A program made the position numbers and the translations under genes. The notes under the pieces were generated by a model. The model made no database searches, was not told the DNA's origin, and saw nothing but the letters and a program-made list of their open reading frames with translations. Shown one piece after another: positions 9,390 to 20,671 of a stretch of DNA of 64,000 nucleotides; the first letter of the stretch is position 1; each line of letters begins with the position of its first letter. Origin of the DNA: Arthrobacter sp. OVS8. Its GTDB lineage: Bacteria > Actinomycetota > Actinomycetes > Actinomycetales > Micrococcaceae. Location: NCBI GenBank assembly GCA_028370155.1, contig CP116670.1, forward strand, positions 310,001 to 374,000, in the 5' to 3' direction.

Positions 9390-10186
9390 ATGGCCGATTC
9401 CCGAGTTCCCCGAACCTCTGATGGCCTGGGAGCGCGTCGCCGGCGCCAGCCGTCACCCGCGCCGCCGCGGTGCTGGAGGCACTGGCAGCCTCGGCGACCG
9501 GACGCCTCACACTGAGTGATCTTTCACGGGAACTGGGAATTCCGAAATCCTCAACATCGAACCTCATGCTGGCACTCGAAGAGGCCCGGCTCATCAATCG
9601 TCAAGGTGCCGAGTTCACCCTGGGGCGCAAATTGGTCGAACTCGGCGCGGCCTACCTCAGCCGCCTCGATGAGGTCCAGGAGTTCTACCGCTTTTGTGAA
9701 CAGGCTCCCACCCTGTCCGGCGAAACCGTCCGCATCGCCATGCTGGACGGTACCAATGTCATCTACCTGGCCCGCTACGAGGGACACCCCGCGGTGCGCC
9801 TGACGTCCAACATCGGCGACAAGATGCCCGTGTCCCTCTGCGCCGTGGGCAAGGCGCTGATCGCCCGGCTGCACGACCACGATATTGCCGAGATGTTCCC
9901 GGACGATGCCGAACTTCCGGTCCTGACGCCAAAGTCACTGCGCGCCGGTGCCGAACTCAAAGCCCAACTCGAGGTCATCCGGGAACAGGGCTACGCGTTT
10001 GAGGATGAGGAATCCACGACGGGAGTCGTCTGCCTGGCCGTGTCCGTCCCCACGCGCGGCGCGCACGGACCCAGCCTGGGCTTGTCGGTCACTGCACTGA
10101 AGGCCACCTATTCGGAAGAGCAGGGCGCGCTGATGGTCAAGGAACTGAAGGAGCTGGCCCGGTCCCTGGGCAATCCCATGGGGTAA
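9390..10186 (+). CDS. IclR family transcriptional regulator
   Basis: A regulator of about 265 residues. The N-terminal winged helix-turn-helix is visible as RLTLSDLSRELGIPKSSTSN, and the C-terminal effector domain as YEGHPAVRLTSNIGDKMP, LCAVGKALIA and TGVVCLAVSVPTRG. The ATG at 9390 has a GAAGGAG ribosome site. A frame break between 9440 and 9465 separates the first 20 residues from the rest. An inverted repeat lies 46 bp upstream and a larger one lies downstream before the MHS transporter gene. The transporter is the likely regulatory target because it follows on the same strand; the ligand is unknown. Confidence 0.85.
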
Positions 10187-10250
10187 GGCCGGCGGCCTGA
10201 TTCCGCCAGCGGGTCGCCGTCGAAAATAAATCCGATTACACTTTGGCTAC

Positions 10251-10289
10251 GTGATCACCATGTTGTACGCTGTTCAACATGGTGATCAC
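10251..10289. promoter_or_regulatory. Perfect 15-bp inverted repeat before the MHS transporter
   Basis: GTGATCACCATGTTG (10251-10265) is exactly complementary to 10275-10289 across a 9-base loop. It lies between the IclR gene (stop 10186) and the transporter start (10355). No T run follows, so it reads more like a regulator binding site or a leader RNA hairpin than a standard terminator. Its inner part contains TGTTCAAC, resembling the TGTTCA half-sites upstream of the IclR gene. Confidence 0.55.
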
Positions 10290-10354
10290 CCTTCCGGGGT
10301 TGTTCCTATCCCACCAGGCCAACGGGGGTCTGGAGTGTTCTTGAGGGAGTGCTT

Positions 10355-11703
10355 GTGACAACTAGGACCAATACACAGCTTGCTGAAGCGGACGGCGCCG
10401 TCGTCGATCCGGAACAGCTGCGACGGGCAACGCTTGCCAGCTCCGTGGGCTCCGCTCTGGAGTACTACGACTTCTACATTTATGGCCTGGCTTCTGCGCT
10501 GATCTTCGGCCCGCTGTTCTTCAAGCCGCTCGGCGACGACGGCGCCCTGATCGCCTCGTTTGCCACGTACGGCGTCGGTTTTGCGGCCCGGCCCTTCGGC
10601 GGCATGATCTTTGGCTACATCGGCGACCGGTTTGGCCGCAAGATGGTCCTCATCCTCACGATCGGCCTGATGGGTACCGCCAGCTTCGCCATTGGCCTGC
10701 TGCCCACGTATGAACAGGCGGGCATGGTGGGCGCGGTTCTCCTGGTAACCCTGCGCATCTTCCAGGGGTTGGGCGCGGGTGCGGAGCAGGCCGGGGCCAC
10801 CACGCTGATTTCCGAAGTCGCTCCGCCCCGCCGTCGGGGGTTCTTCGCCGCACTGCCGTTCGTCGGCATCCAGCTGGGCACCCTGCTGGGCGCCGGGACT
10901 TTTGCACTCATTGCTATGTCCGATAAGGCAACCCTGGAGGGCTGGCTGTGGCGGCTTCCGTTCCTGTCCAGCGTGATCCTGATTGCGCTTGCCATCTTCA
11001 TCCGGCTGCGGCTGAAGGAAACGCCCGTCTTCCAGGAACTTGAGAAGCACAAGAACGTGGCCAAGAACCCCATCGGGCAGCTGTGGAAGCACTCCAAGAA
11101 GAACACCCTGATCGGCATTGGCCTGCGGATGGGCGAGAACGGGAACTCCTCCATCTATTCCGCCCTGCTGATCGCCTTCCTGGCGGCAAAGGACGGGGTC
11201 TTCCCCGGCGACAAGTTCATCGGACCTGTGGGCCTGCTCATTGCCGCCGGTTTCGCCGCCGTCATGGTGGTCACGTTCGGTGCGTTGTCCGACAGGTTCG
11301 GCCGGGTCCCGGTTTACCGCTACGGCGCGCTCTTCCAGGCCCTCATCGCGCTGCCGGCGTTCTATCTGGTGACCCTGGGCAACGTCACGCTGGTCTGGAT
11401 CGTCATGGTGGTGGGCATTGCCCTCGGTGTTCAGTCCATGCTCGGCCCGCAGTGCCCGCTGCTTCCTGAGCTGTTTGGGTCGCGGTACCGGTTCACCGGC
11501 GTGGCCATGAGCCGCGAACTCTCTGCCGTGATGGCAGGCGGGCTGGTTCCGCTGGTGGGCGCCGCCCTCCTGGCGGTCACGGATCACTCCTGGCTGGTGC
11601 TCGCCATCTACTCGCTGGTGCTCGCCCTGATCTCGTTCGTGACGACGTTCTTCACCCCGAGACGGTGGGACGCGACCTCCTCCTCACGGAGGATGCCAGC
11701 TAG
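10355..11703 (+). CDS. MFS transporter, metabolite:H+ symporter (MHS) family
   Basis: An inner-membrane proton symporter of about 449 residues related to ShiA, ProP and KgtP carriers of organic acids and osmolytes. SVGSALEYYDFYIYGLASAL is the typical first segment with its acidic/tyrosine motif; GDRFGRKMVL is the loop 2-3 MFS signature and SDRFGRVPVY its repeat between the halves. About twelve hydrophobic segments can be seen. The GTG at 10355 fits the GAGGGAG ribosome site (10343-10349) better than the GTG at 10349. A frame break near 11658 hides the true C end (TPETVGRDLLLTEDAS, stop at 11703). The upstream IclR gene suggests substrate-induced expression; the substrate cannot be read from the sequence. 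Confidence 0.88.
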
Positions 11704-11737
11704 CCGTTCCTGGTTCTTTGGCCGCTACGGCGGGACC

Positions 11738-11776
11738 AAGGCCGTGGCCCCTCTGCAGAGGAGGGGCCACGGCCTT
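11738..11776. terminator. Hairpin between convergent genes
   Basis: A perfect 16-bp stem (11738-11753 with 11761-11776) and 7-base loop, 35 bp after the transporter stop and facing the XRE gene that ends at 11860 on the other strand. It probably stops transcription from both sides. Confidence 0.75.
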
Positions 11777-11859
11777 CGTGTGTTGCGGGGAGCGTCACGG
11801 GGAAATGCCGGCGACGCCGAACGCCTGAATCGCAGAGAAATTTGCCGTGTTCCGCAGCG

Positions 11860-13776
<1,917 letters not shown>

Positions 13777-13831
13777 TCCAGTCATCCGTCACGCCGCTGG
13801 CACCAGCCACGAAGCAAACCGAAAGACCCCG

Positions 13832-14551
13832 ATGATCACGAGCTTGGAAACCATTGGCCGGCGCTCCGTCCTGCGTTCGGCCGTCCGCGGACTGGGTGCC
13901 GCCATGCTCACCGCCGTAACCTCGGGTTGCGGCCCGGGAGAATGGAACGCCCCCATGCCGCCACAAGAAACAACCACGTCTTCCTCCGCGCAGGACGCGC
14001 CGGGGCACGGGGAAGGCCGGCGGGTCCTGCTGGCCTACTTCTCGCGCGCCGGGGAGAACTACTACTACGGCAGACGCACCAACCTCGACGTCGGCAACAC
14101 CGAGGTGTTGGTCGCCATGATCGGCAACCTGATCTCGTGCGACGTACACCGCATCGAAGCCGCCGATCCCTACCCAGACGGCTACGACGAGACCGTCGCG
14201 CGCAACGTCCGCGAACAGGACATCAACGCCCGCCCCGCGATCGCCGCGCCGCTGCCCGCGATCGAAAAGTACGACACAGTGCTGCTGGCCAGCGGCATCT
14301 GGAACGTCCGGGCCCCGATGATCATGGCCACATTCGCCGAGAGCTACGACTTCACGGGCAAAACCATCCACCCCGTCACCACCCACGCCATGAGCGGACT
14401 CGGCACCACCGAACGGGACTACGCCCGCTCCTGCCCCGGGGCAACCATCGGCGAAGGACTCGCGGTGCGTGGCGAGGAAACCCGCGGCGCCGGACCGCCC
14501 GTAGAGGCCTGGCTGCGCCGCACCGGGCTCCTGCGGAGCCAAGCACAGTAG
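13832..14551 (+). CDS. Flavodoxin family protein with Tat/lipoprotein-like signal
   Basis: An intact 239-residue protein. The first 30 residues carry a twin arginine (GRRSVLRS), a hydrophobic stretch and a lipobox-like SGC, so it is probably exported, perhaps folded with its cofactor through Tat, and lipid-anchored outside. From about residue 63 a flavodoxin domain begins: RRVLLAYFSRAGENYYYG holds the phosphate-binding loop, then NTEVLVAMIGN, LLASGIWNVRAPMIM and TTHAMSGLG. Reduced flavodoxin would pass electrons to an unknown outer partner. It follows an aldo/keto reductase gene and shares its likely XRE control. Confidence 0.82.
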   Translation: MITSLETIGRRSVLRSAVRGLGAAMLTAVTSGCGPGEWNAPMPPQETTTSSSAQDAPGHGEGRRVLLAYFSRAGENYYYGRRTNLDVGNTEVLVAMIGNLISCDVHRIEAADPYPDGYDETVARNVREQDINARPAIAAPLPAIEKYDTVLLASGIWNVRAPMIMATFAESYDFTGKTIHPVTTHAMSGLGTTERDYARSCPGATIGEGLAVRGEETRGAGPPVEAWLRRTGLLRSQAQ

Positions 14552-14791
14552 CCAAGGAAATCCTCACTTCCTAAGGTCGCGCCATCCTGTGCCCCGCCAA
14601 CCAGGATTACATTCTGGATGAGTCTTGTAAACGGCTGATATCTTTAGTCCTCCTCATTCAATGCCTAGATGTCGGGGCGTATGCGTTCCGGACAGTGTCC
14701 AGGACGTGTTGTCGGTGACCGTCCGCGTCCCCAGGTCAGGCCGAGAATCGTGATGCACTCGGAATGCTGGTCGAAGCGCCGGAACCGTGCT

Positions 14792-14808
14792 TTCCTTGAT
14801 TCAAGGAA
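14792..14808. promoter_or_regulatory. Perfect 17-bp palindrome
   Basis: TTCCTTGA-T-TCAAGGAA is perfectly symmetric and ends 16 bp before the ATG of the small membrane protein. It overlaps where the promoter or leader should be, so it may be an operator. The region 14552-14791 before it has no clear gene. Confidence 0.4.
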
Positions 14809-14824
14809 CGCCGTCGGGGGTCAT

Positions 14825-15234
14825 ATGAAACACGATTCTGATCGCAAGCATGTTCTCCAGATCGTTGCCTTCACACTCACGATCGTTGCTGCCCTTGTCG
14901 TCCTGTCAGTCCCGGGATATATGGAAATGAGACTGACAAATGACGGGCCACGACAGGTTAAGGCTCTAACTCTCCTTGAGGCCGTAGGGCCATCGATCTT
15001 CGTGCCGCTGCTCATCCCCGTGGCTCTGACCGGGTTGCCTCTCCTGCTCACTGGGCATGCCCGGAATGGTGCATCGATCGCGACTACCGTTGCTCTGGCC
15101 ATCTTCACCGTCGTCGGCTCCGCAAGCATCGGCTGGTTCTACCTGCCGCCACAATTGCCGCGTTCATCGCACTCTTTTCGTCGTCCTCCCGGAAGCGGGA
15201 AACGCTGAGAGCTCATCCCACATCGAGCCGTTGA
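14825..15234 (+). CDS. Small hypothetical membrane protein
   Basis: About 136 residues with three or four hydrophobic segments: LQIVAFTLTIVAALVVLSV, the stretch around PSIFVPLLIPVALTGLPLLL, and IATTVALAIFTVVGSASIGWF. As sequenced the frame ends at 15208 with an arginine/serine-rich tail. One added base near 15148 instead gives a last hydrophobic stretch (ATIAAFIALFSS) and a stop at 15234, which looks more natural. No family recognised. The base composition here is less GC-rich than the neighbours and the gene abuts the Tn554-like element, so it may be foreign. Confidence 0.55.
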
Positions 15235-15304
15235 CCGTCTCATGGCCAGATCAATTAGCCAGTTCTGCTGTGAGCCATCGATGGCATGTCTTTGAGATGT
15301 TGTC

Positions 15305-15687
15305 TCACGAGCCACCGGCGTTCCTGCGTCGCGCGTGTCCCAGGGCGAGGGCCAGCTGGTGTCTGAGGTGTTCGATTTCCGTGGAGAGCTCGCGGTTCCG
15401 TTCCAGGGACGCGTTGAGTCGGGCCCGGAGGAGTCCGCGCTGGCGCTGCTTCGGCTTGCTCTGGGTTGTTCTGGCCGTTCGTCACGCAGTCCGATAATGT
15501 CCGCGCGCAGGTCGGCCTGGGTGTAGAGCCAGGACCGGGATACGCCGGCGGCGGCGGCTACGGCTTCGAAGGTGACGGCTACTCCCTGCTTTTCTAGTTC
15601 GCGCAGTGCCGCTACGGCCTTGGAGCGGGTCAGTTCGTGCCGGCGTTCTGCGGCCTGCCGGATGTGGCGGCTGTTATCTGCCCGCAC
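15305..15687 (-). CDS. tnpC: DUF6262 family protein, Tn554 TnpC-like
   Basis: A basic protein of about 128 residues. In Tn554 TnpC affects the efficiency and orientation of transposition. The N end reads RADNSRHIRQAAERRHELTR and then EKQGVAVTFEAVAAAAGVSR followed by SWLYTQ, a helix-turn-helix-like segment. The second half is a coiled coil (NASLERNRELSTEIEHLRHQ) that ends with a stop at 15305. A frame break lies near 15480. The GTG start at 15687 overlaps the last codons of tnpB. Confidence 0.75.
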
Positions 15688-17163
15688 GGCTGTCCTCCTC
15701 AGTGTTTGCGTGCGTTTCGTTGTCGAGTGTTTGAATGATCCGGTCCAGGTTGCCGAGGACACGTGTGTTCATTTCAGCCAGCCGCTGTTGTCCGCGGGCT
15801 TCGGCGGCGGAGATGATTTGGACGACCTGTGTCCGGTGTTCGCGGTGTTGCGGGAGGAAGTCGGCCGTGGTGATGAACATGGGACAGGTCAGGCAGGCGT
15901 TGGCGTGCGGGCAGCTCTTCTGCACCGGGAGACCGCCGTATCCGTTGGGCAGGGCCTGGGTCGCCCTGCCCAGTCGCTGTTTGGACCAGGCTGCCTCGGC
16001 CAAGGGGCCGTCGGGATCAAGTTCGACGACGCTGCCGGATGCATTGACTTTCCGTGCGGCTTCCCAGTGCCTCCGAATGGTTGTGTCGCTGAGTCTGGCG
16101 TAGTGGGCGGTCATCTGATGGGAGTCGTGGTCCAGGATCCGGCGTACGACCTCCTGCGGGACGTCGAGGTTGATCAGTCTGGTGCCCAGCGTGTGACGGA
16201 ACCGGTGTGGGCTGACCACCGCAGGGGTGCCGTTTTCGTCGGTGACGTTGCAGTCCTTGACCCATCGCCGAAGGGCGGTGCTGTAAGAGCCTGCGCTGAC
16301 GTGTCCGGCGCCGTAAACGTCCACCCTGTCATGGGCGAAAAGCAGGCGTGTCCCGGAATTGCCCGTGCCGTTGACGTAGCCGATCTGCTCGGCGATGGCC
16401 CGTTCAAGTTCCTCATCGATGGGGACGAGCGCCTCGCGTTTCATCTTGTGGTTCAGATACCGCAGATACGGGGCGCCGTCCTTGTCCCGGGTGATGCAGT
16501 CCTGGGTCAAGGCCACGGTGTCGCTGATCCGCAGCCCGCACCGGATCAGAATCACCGTTATCAGCCGGTGGTGCGGGCTGGCCATTTTGGCGAGATTTTC
16601 CGGGTTTTCCAGCTGGGCCATGACGTGTTCGCTCAGCGCCCGGGGTTGCCGGACCGTCTCTTTGGGATAGTCCTCGGTGTATATCTGGGCCGTACTGGGC
16701 AGATCGGTCACCCATCCGTGGCGGCGCATGGTGAGGAGGAAGGTGTTGAACTGGCCGATCCGCATCCGGTGCGTCGTCGTCCCGGCGGCATGGGTGTGTA
16801 GATAGGCCAGAAACCCTTCGATCACCTCCCGGTCGATGTCGGCGGTGCCAGTGACCGGGATCCTCGTTGAATCCAGAAAGGCATTGAAGCTCTCCACTGC
16901 TTTGGTTCCCAGCACCGCGGATTCAACCGTCAAGCCGGTCGTCAGCCGCCAGCGGGCCCACCGTTTGGCAAGCTGCTTCAACCAAGGCCGGGTGATGTTT
17001 TCGAAGTGGACCGTAACCTGGCTGCGGGCGGCGATACCAAGGGCCCTGGCATGCCAGACATCCTTGGGGAACTCGGTCTCCCACGGCGCTGCGGCGCCAG
17101 GGAGGGTCCCGTCCGGACCGGCAGTGGGTCGTTTCGTGAGGGCACGGGATGCAGGGTCGTCAT
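15674..17163 (-). CDS. tnpB: Tyrosine recombinase, Tn554 TnpB-like
   Basis: About 497 residues. Catalytic residues of the tyrosine recombinase family are visible: Arg in RCGLRISD, HxxR in SPHRFRHTLGT, a later His in LDHDSHQM, and the nucleophile Tyr in MTAHYARLS. A cysteine cluster near the C end (CPHANACLTCPMF) resembles the zinc-finger-like tail of TnpB. The N-terminal part WETEFPKDVWHARALGIAAR is recovered only after adding one base near 17100. The start overlaps the tnpA stop by ATGA. It should act with TnpA to cut and join the element at a specific target site. Confidence 0.82.
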
Positions 17164-18263
17164 ATCGTCACCGTTCTGGAGGCGAACCAGCCCGCATCGG
17201 CCAGTGCGCGGCGGGCATCATCGCTGGAGATATGGGCATAGGTCTTGACCGTCGTCGTCAGGCTCGCATGGCCCAGCAGCTTAGAGACCACCTCGACCGG
17301 GACGTTCTCCCGGAGCATCCGAGTGGCATACGTGTGCCGGAACCAGTGCGGGTCAAACCCGATGCCCGTCTGCCGCCGGAGCCGCCGCGCCAGGTCGTGG
17401 ACGGCGGCATATGTCATTGCCTGCCCGTAGGGCCGGCCCCACAGGTTGACGAAGACGTAGTCGGAATCCAGGTCACCGTATTCGACGTCGAGGTAGTCGG
17501 CATACAGCCGGATCAGTTCGACAGTGACGGGGACGGTTCGCGAATGGGGCGACTTTGCGCGCGCACCATTGGTGTTGTTGCGCCGGCGGACAGTGATTTC
17601 CCGTTCGGCCACGGCGATGTCCTCATGCCGGAGCCCCAAAGCCTCACCGATCCGGATACCGGCGTCATGGAGCAGCGCGAACAGCAGCCGGTCCCGGAGA
17701 TGCTCGCACGAATTCAGAATGCTTTGGACCTCGTCGGGGGCCAGCAGGCGGGGAATCCTTGCCGTCACGGGAAGCTTTACCACCCGGCGCTGTTTCGCGG
17801 CACCCTTGCTGATGTGGTGCAGGAAGGGTTTCCAGCCTCCCTGGCGGGCGCCGGGGTCCCAGCACGTGACCAGCTCGCCCAGGTCAAGGCCATGGCGGGC
17901 GGCATGCTGATAGAAGATCGACACGGTGGAAAGCTTGCGGTTCACCGTCGCCTCACCGCAATGGTGCCCGATCGACGGAAGAACTGAAAAGACCTGCCCG
18001 CGCATGTCCGGCGGACGCCGCAGCCACCTGATGAACGCCCCAACGTCTTCCAGCTTCACCGACTGCCAGTCGAGCCCGTGTTCGCCCAGGAAAACGAACC
18101 AGTCCTTCAAATCGTGGGCGTGGGCTTTGATCGTGTTCGGTGACCGCTCGGTCTCGGCCAGATACCGTAGATATCGCTCGGCCGGTTCCACCACGCCGGT
18201 CACGCCGATCAGCGTGAAAGACACCGCATTGCTAGCCGGATCCAACACCTTCGATACCCGCAT
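17160..18263 (-). CDS. tnpA: Tyrosine recombinase, Tn554 TnpA-like
   Basis: An intact recombinase of about 367 residues. The SAM-like N-terminal DNA-binding domain (AERYLRYLAETERSPNTIKA) is followed by the catalytic domain: Arg in DAGIRIGEALGLR, HxxR in HWFRHTYATRML, His in LGHASLTTTVKTY with the nucleophile Tyr at its end. The start at 18263 (MRVSKVLDPA) has GGGAG five bases upstream, better than the in-frame ATG at 18314. It is the first gene of the element's operon, and about 200 bp with no other gene lie upstream. Confidence 0.87.
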   Translation of the reverse strand: MRVSKVLDPASNAVSFTLIGVTGVVEPAERYLRYLAETERSPNTIKAHAHDLKDWFVFLGEHGLDWQSVKLEDVGAFIRWLRRPPDMRGQVFSVLPSIGHHCGEATVNRKLSTVSIFYQHAARHGLDLGELVTCWDPGARQGGWKPFLHHISKGAAKQRRVVKLPVTARIPRLLAPDEVQSILNSCEHLRDRLLFALLHDAGIRIGEALGLRHEDIAVAEREITVRRRNNTNGARAKSPHSRTVPVTVELIRLYADYLDVEYGDLDSDYVFVNLWGRPYGQAMTYAAVHDLARRLRRQTGIGFDPHWFRHTYATRMLRENVPVEVVSKLLGHASLTTTVKTYAHISSDDARRALADAGWFASRTVTI

Positions 18264-18460
18264 CGCCGCTCCCGTCAGCTGCCTCGTGGACGGACAAGAC
18301 GCTAACCCATCCACAACGAAGCAACCAGAGCCTCAAACCCCCGTGAACTACATGACGGTCAGCCTGAAGACGACTCAAGATATCGACCGTTCGTGAACCT
18401 GTCCCGGGGCTGACCGCAACAGGGGTGTGGATTTGATCGCTCCCTGCGAAACACACAAGA
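18264..18460. other. Right flank of the Tn554-like element
   Basis: About 200 bp holding the tnpA promoter region and presumably one element end. I see no coding frame. No clear terminal repeat or target-site core could be identified. Confidence 0.4.
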
Positions 18461-18494
18461 AGGGCGGCCCCTCCGTTTCCGGAGGAGCCGCCCT
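18461..18494 (-). terminator. Hairpin after the 2-hydroxyacid dehydrogenase gene
   Basis: AGGGCGGCCCCTCC (18461-18474) pairs with 18481-18494 with one wobble across a 6-base loop, 71 bp beyond the stop of the reverse-strand dehydrogenase gene. Confidence 0.7.
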
Positions 18495-18565
18495 GGGGCG
18501 CCGTCCATGCCTCGCCTTGGCGCAGCCGCAGCTGCAAAGTTAGGTGCGGGACCTGAACAGCGGGC

Positions 18566-19615
18566 CTAGTAGAAGTGGACCGTGTCCACGACGTGGGGAG
18601 CTCGCCGCCGTCGAGGAACGTCCGCAGGTTGCTGCAAAAGCGTTCGGCGATCAGCCGGTTCTCGGCGGCGCTGAGGGCTGAGGTGTGCGGGGAGACCATC
18701 ACCTTGGGGTGGTTCCACAGCGGGCTGTCCTGGGGAGCGGCTCCACGGCAAACACGTCGAGGCACGCGTAGGACACCTGGCCGTTCCCGAGCGCCTCCAG
18801 CAGCGCGTCCTCGTCCACCACAGTGCCGCGGCCCACGTTCACAAAGACCGTTCCAGGCTTCATGGCGGCGAAGACGTCGCGGCTGAAGAGCTTCTCGGTG
18901 GACGGCGTGCCAGGGAGGGTGTTGACGACGGCGTCCGCCGTGGCCAGCAGGCCGGCGAGGCCCGCGTTGTCCGTGACATCCTGGATGCCGTCGAGGGCTC
19001 GATCGTCCTCTTGGTGCCACTGACGGTCATGCCGAGTGCGCGGGCGATCCGTGCAGTCTCGAGGCCGATCTCGCCCAGCCCGGTGACCACGAGGTGCGAG
19101 CCGTTGACCAGTCGGGTGGGAGTACGCAGTTCCGGCCAGTTCCTGGCCGCCTGGTCCTGCGCCAGTTCCGCGCTGCGCTTGAACCCGTTGAGGATTCCGA
19201 GCGCGGCGAACTCGGCGAGCGGCAGCGCGTGCACGCCGGCCGAGGTGGTCACCTTGAACTTCTGCAGCGTCCCGGCGTCCAGCCCGGATGCCTTCACGGC
19301 ACCGCCGGCCCCGGCCGCCATGGCGTGGATCCACTCCAGGCGGGCATTGCTGCCGGCGATCCTGGCGAGGCCCGCGGGGCTTTCGTTGGGGAAGCCGTAG
19401 AGCACCTGGGCCTTGTTGAGCATGTCCCAGTAGCGCTCTTCCTGCTCCGGCGTCCGGCGAAACCCGGGATCGCCCGAGTGGTCGGCGGGAAAGCGCTCCG
19501 GCGGCAGGAGCTCCGGTTCGTAGAGGACGGTAACGGAAGGATCTACGGCGCGGATGCGCTCCACAAGCTCAGCTTCGAGCGGGACGGCGATCGCGACGGT
19601 GGTTTGAGTCGTCAT
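18566..19615 (-). CDS. D-2-hydroxyacid dehydrogenase
   Basis: An NAD(P)-dependent reductase of 2-oxo acids, about 350 residues. The Rossmann motif is VVTGLGEIGLETARIARALG; GTVFVNVGRGTVVDEDALLE and the catalytic His in MVSPHTSALSAAEN are typical of the family. Frame breaks lie near 18985, 18735 and 18600. The start at 19615 (MTTQTTVAIAVP) is chosen because TATGAT (19623-19628, reverse strand) ends 7 nt before it with no ribosome site; ATGs at 19624 and 19627 overlap that box. It is divergent from the beta-hydroxyacid dehydrogenase gene and next to idonate/gluconate genes, so reduction of a keto-sugar acid such as 2-ketogluconate is plausible (inference). Confidence 0.85.
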
Positions 19616-19718
19616 AGTGTTCATCATACTGAATGGCGGCTAGGATATTGAACAGGTTACCGATTTTCACAAAATATCAGTCACAACGACAAGACCAGTC
19701 ACAGCGAAGTGAGGCAGC

Positions 19719-20657
19719 GTGGATAAGCACCGTAAGGAAGCCGGCTTTGTGGGCCTGGGCCTGATGGGGGCGCCGATGGCGGCAAACCTCCTCAAGGCGG
19801 GCTGGACCGTCAGCGGCTGGAACCGTTCGACGTCGGCACTGGAGGAGTTCGAAGCCCTCGGCGGCGCACGCGTCACCGCAGTGGAAGACCTCCGCGACGC
19901 GCCCGTCATCATCTTTATGCTCCCGGACCTCTCCTACATCGCCGACGCCGCCGCGGCCTCCTGTCCGGCTGGTCCGTGAAACCCCGGCCCCCGGAACGTT
20001 CGTGGTGGTCATGAGCAGCGTCTCGCCGGCCGCGGTAAAGGAGTTCGGCGCACGGGTGGCCCGGGCGAGCGGCGGAAACGCCGTCGTCGTCGACGCTCCC
20101 GTCAGCGGCGGCACCCAAGGCGCCGTGGAGGGAACCCTGGCCATCATGGCGGGCGCGAGCGACGAGGACTTCCGAGTCTCCTCCCGCTGTTCAGCGCAAT
20201 GGGCCGCACCGTCCGGCGGCTGGGGCCGCTGGGATCCGGATCACTCGCCAAGGCCTGCAACCAGCTCATTGTCGGGACCACGACGGCGGCGCTCGCCGAG
20301 GCAGCGGAACTCGCCGAACGCTCCGGCATGGACGTCGACGCGCTGTACGGGGTGCTCGCGGGCGGCCTGGCCGGCAGCAGGGTGCTTGAGATCGTGGGAC
20401 CGCGGCTTGCCGCCAAAGACTACGAGCCGACCGGCCCGGCCAAGTTCATGCACAAGGACCTGTCCTTTGTGCTCGAAAGCGCCGCTACGGTCGATGCCGC
20501 GGTGCCGATGGCCGCCGCCGGCGTCGAACTCTATGCGGAACTGTTGCGCCAGGGGCAGGGCGACCGTGACCTGGCCGTCGTCCGGCAGACGATCTCCAAT
20601 CTCAGCAACGTCGCCAGAGGCGACACAACAGTCAACATAGCCGCCAACACCCAGTAA
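19719..20657 (+). CDS. NAD(P)-dependent beta-hydroxyacid dehydrogenase (GarR/MmsB family)
   Basis: About 313 residues. GFVGLGLMGAPMAANLLKAG is the N-terminal cofactor motif, DAPVSGGTQGAVEGTLAIMA the substrate motif, and GSLAKACNQLIVG holds the catalytic lysine. The family includes tartronate semialdehyde reductase and 3-hydroxyisobutyrate dehydrogenase; the substrate here is not fixed by sequence. Frame breaks lie near 19965 and 20175. The GTG start at 19719 follows a GAGG ribosome site. It begins a same-strand run with the IdnO- and IdnD-like genes (gaps of 14 bp and an overlap), probably one operon for sugar-acid breakdown. Confidence 0.85.
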
Positions 20658-20671
20658 GGATCAGCAAACCA

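Larger units (their letters stand above)
15305..18263 (-). mobile_element. Tn554-like site-specific transposon, core genes tnpA-tnpB-tnpC
   Basis: Three overlapping reverse-strand genes encode two tyrosine recombinases and a small DUF6262 protein in the order tnpA, tnpB, tnpC, the gene order of Tn554. The tnpA stop overlaps the tnpB start (ATGA at 17160-17163) and tnpC starts inside the end of tnpB, so the three are translationally coupled. The coordinates cover only the genes. Tn554 relatives lack long terminal repeats and I could not place the ends; a weak inverted 8-mer (TGACCGTC at 15232-15239 and 18354-18361) is the only candidate. No antibiotic, metal or other cargo gene is visible, unlike classical Tn554. 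Confidence 0.8.

Noticed and set aside
14552..14790. Remnant of an insertion sequence transposase on the reverse strand
   Set aside because: A short stretch hints at transposase-like text when translated backwards, but it is too short and broken to support any family.
15232..18361. TGACCGTC as terminal inverted repeat of the Tn554-like element
   Set aside because: Only 8 bases match, a third copy occurs at 14716, and a match of this size is expected by chance in flanks this long. Tn554 relatives also lack terminal repeats.
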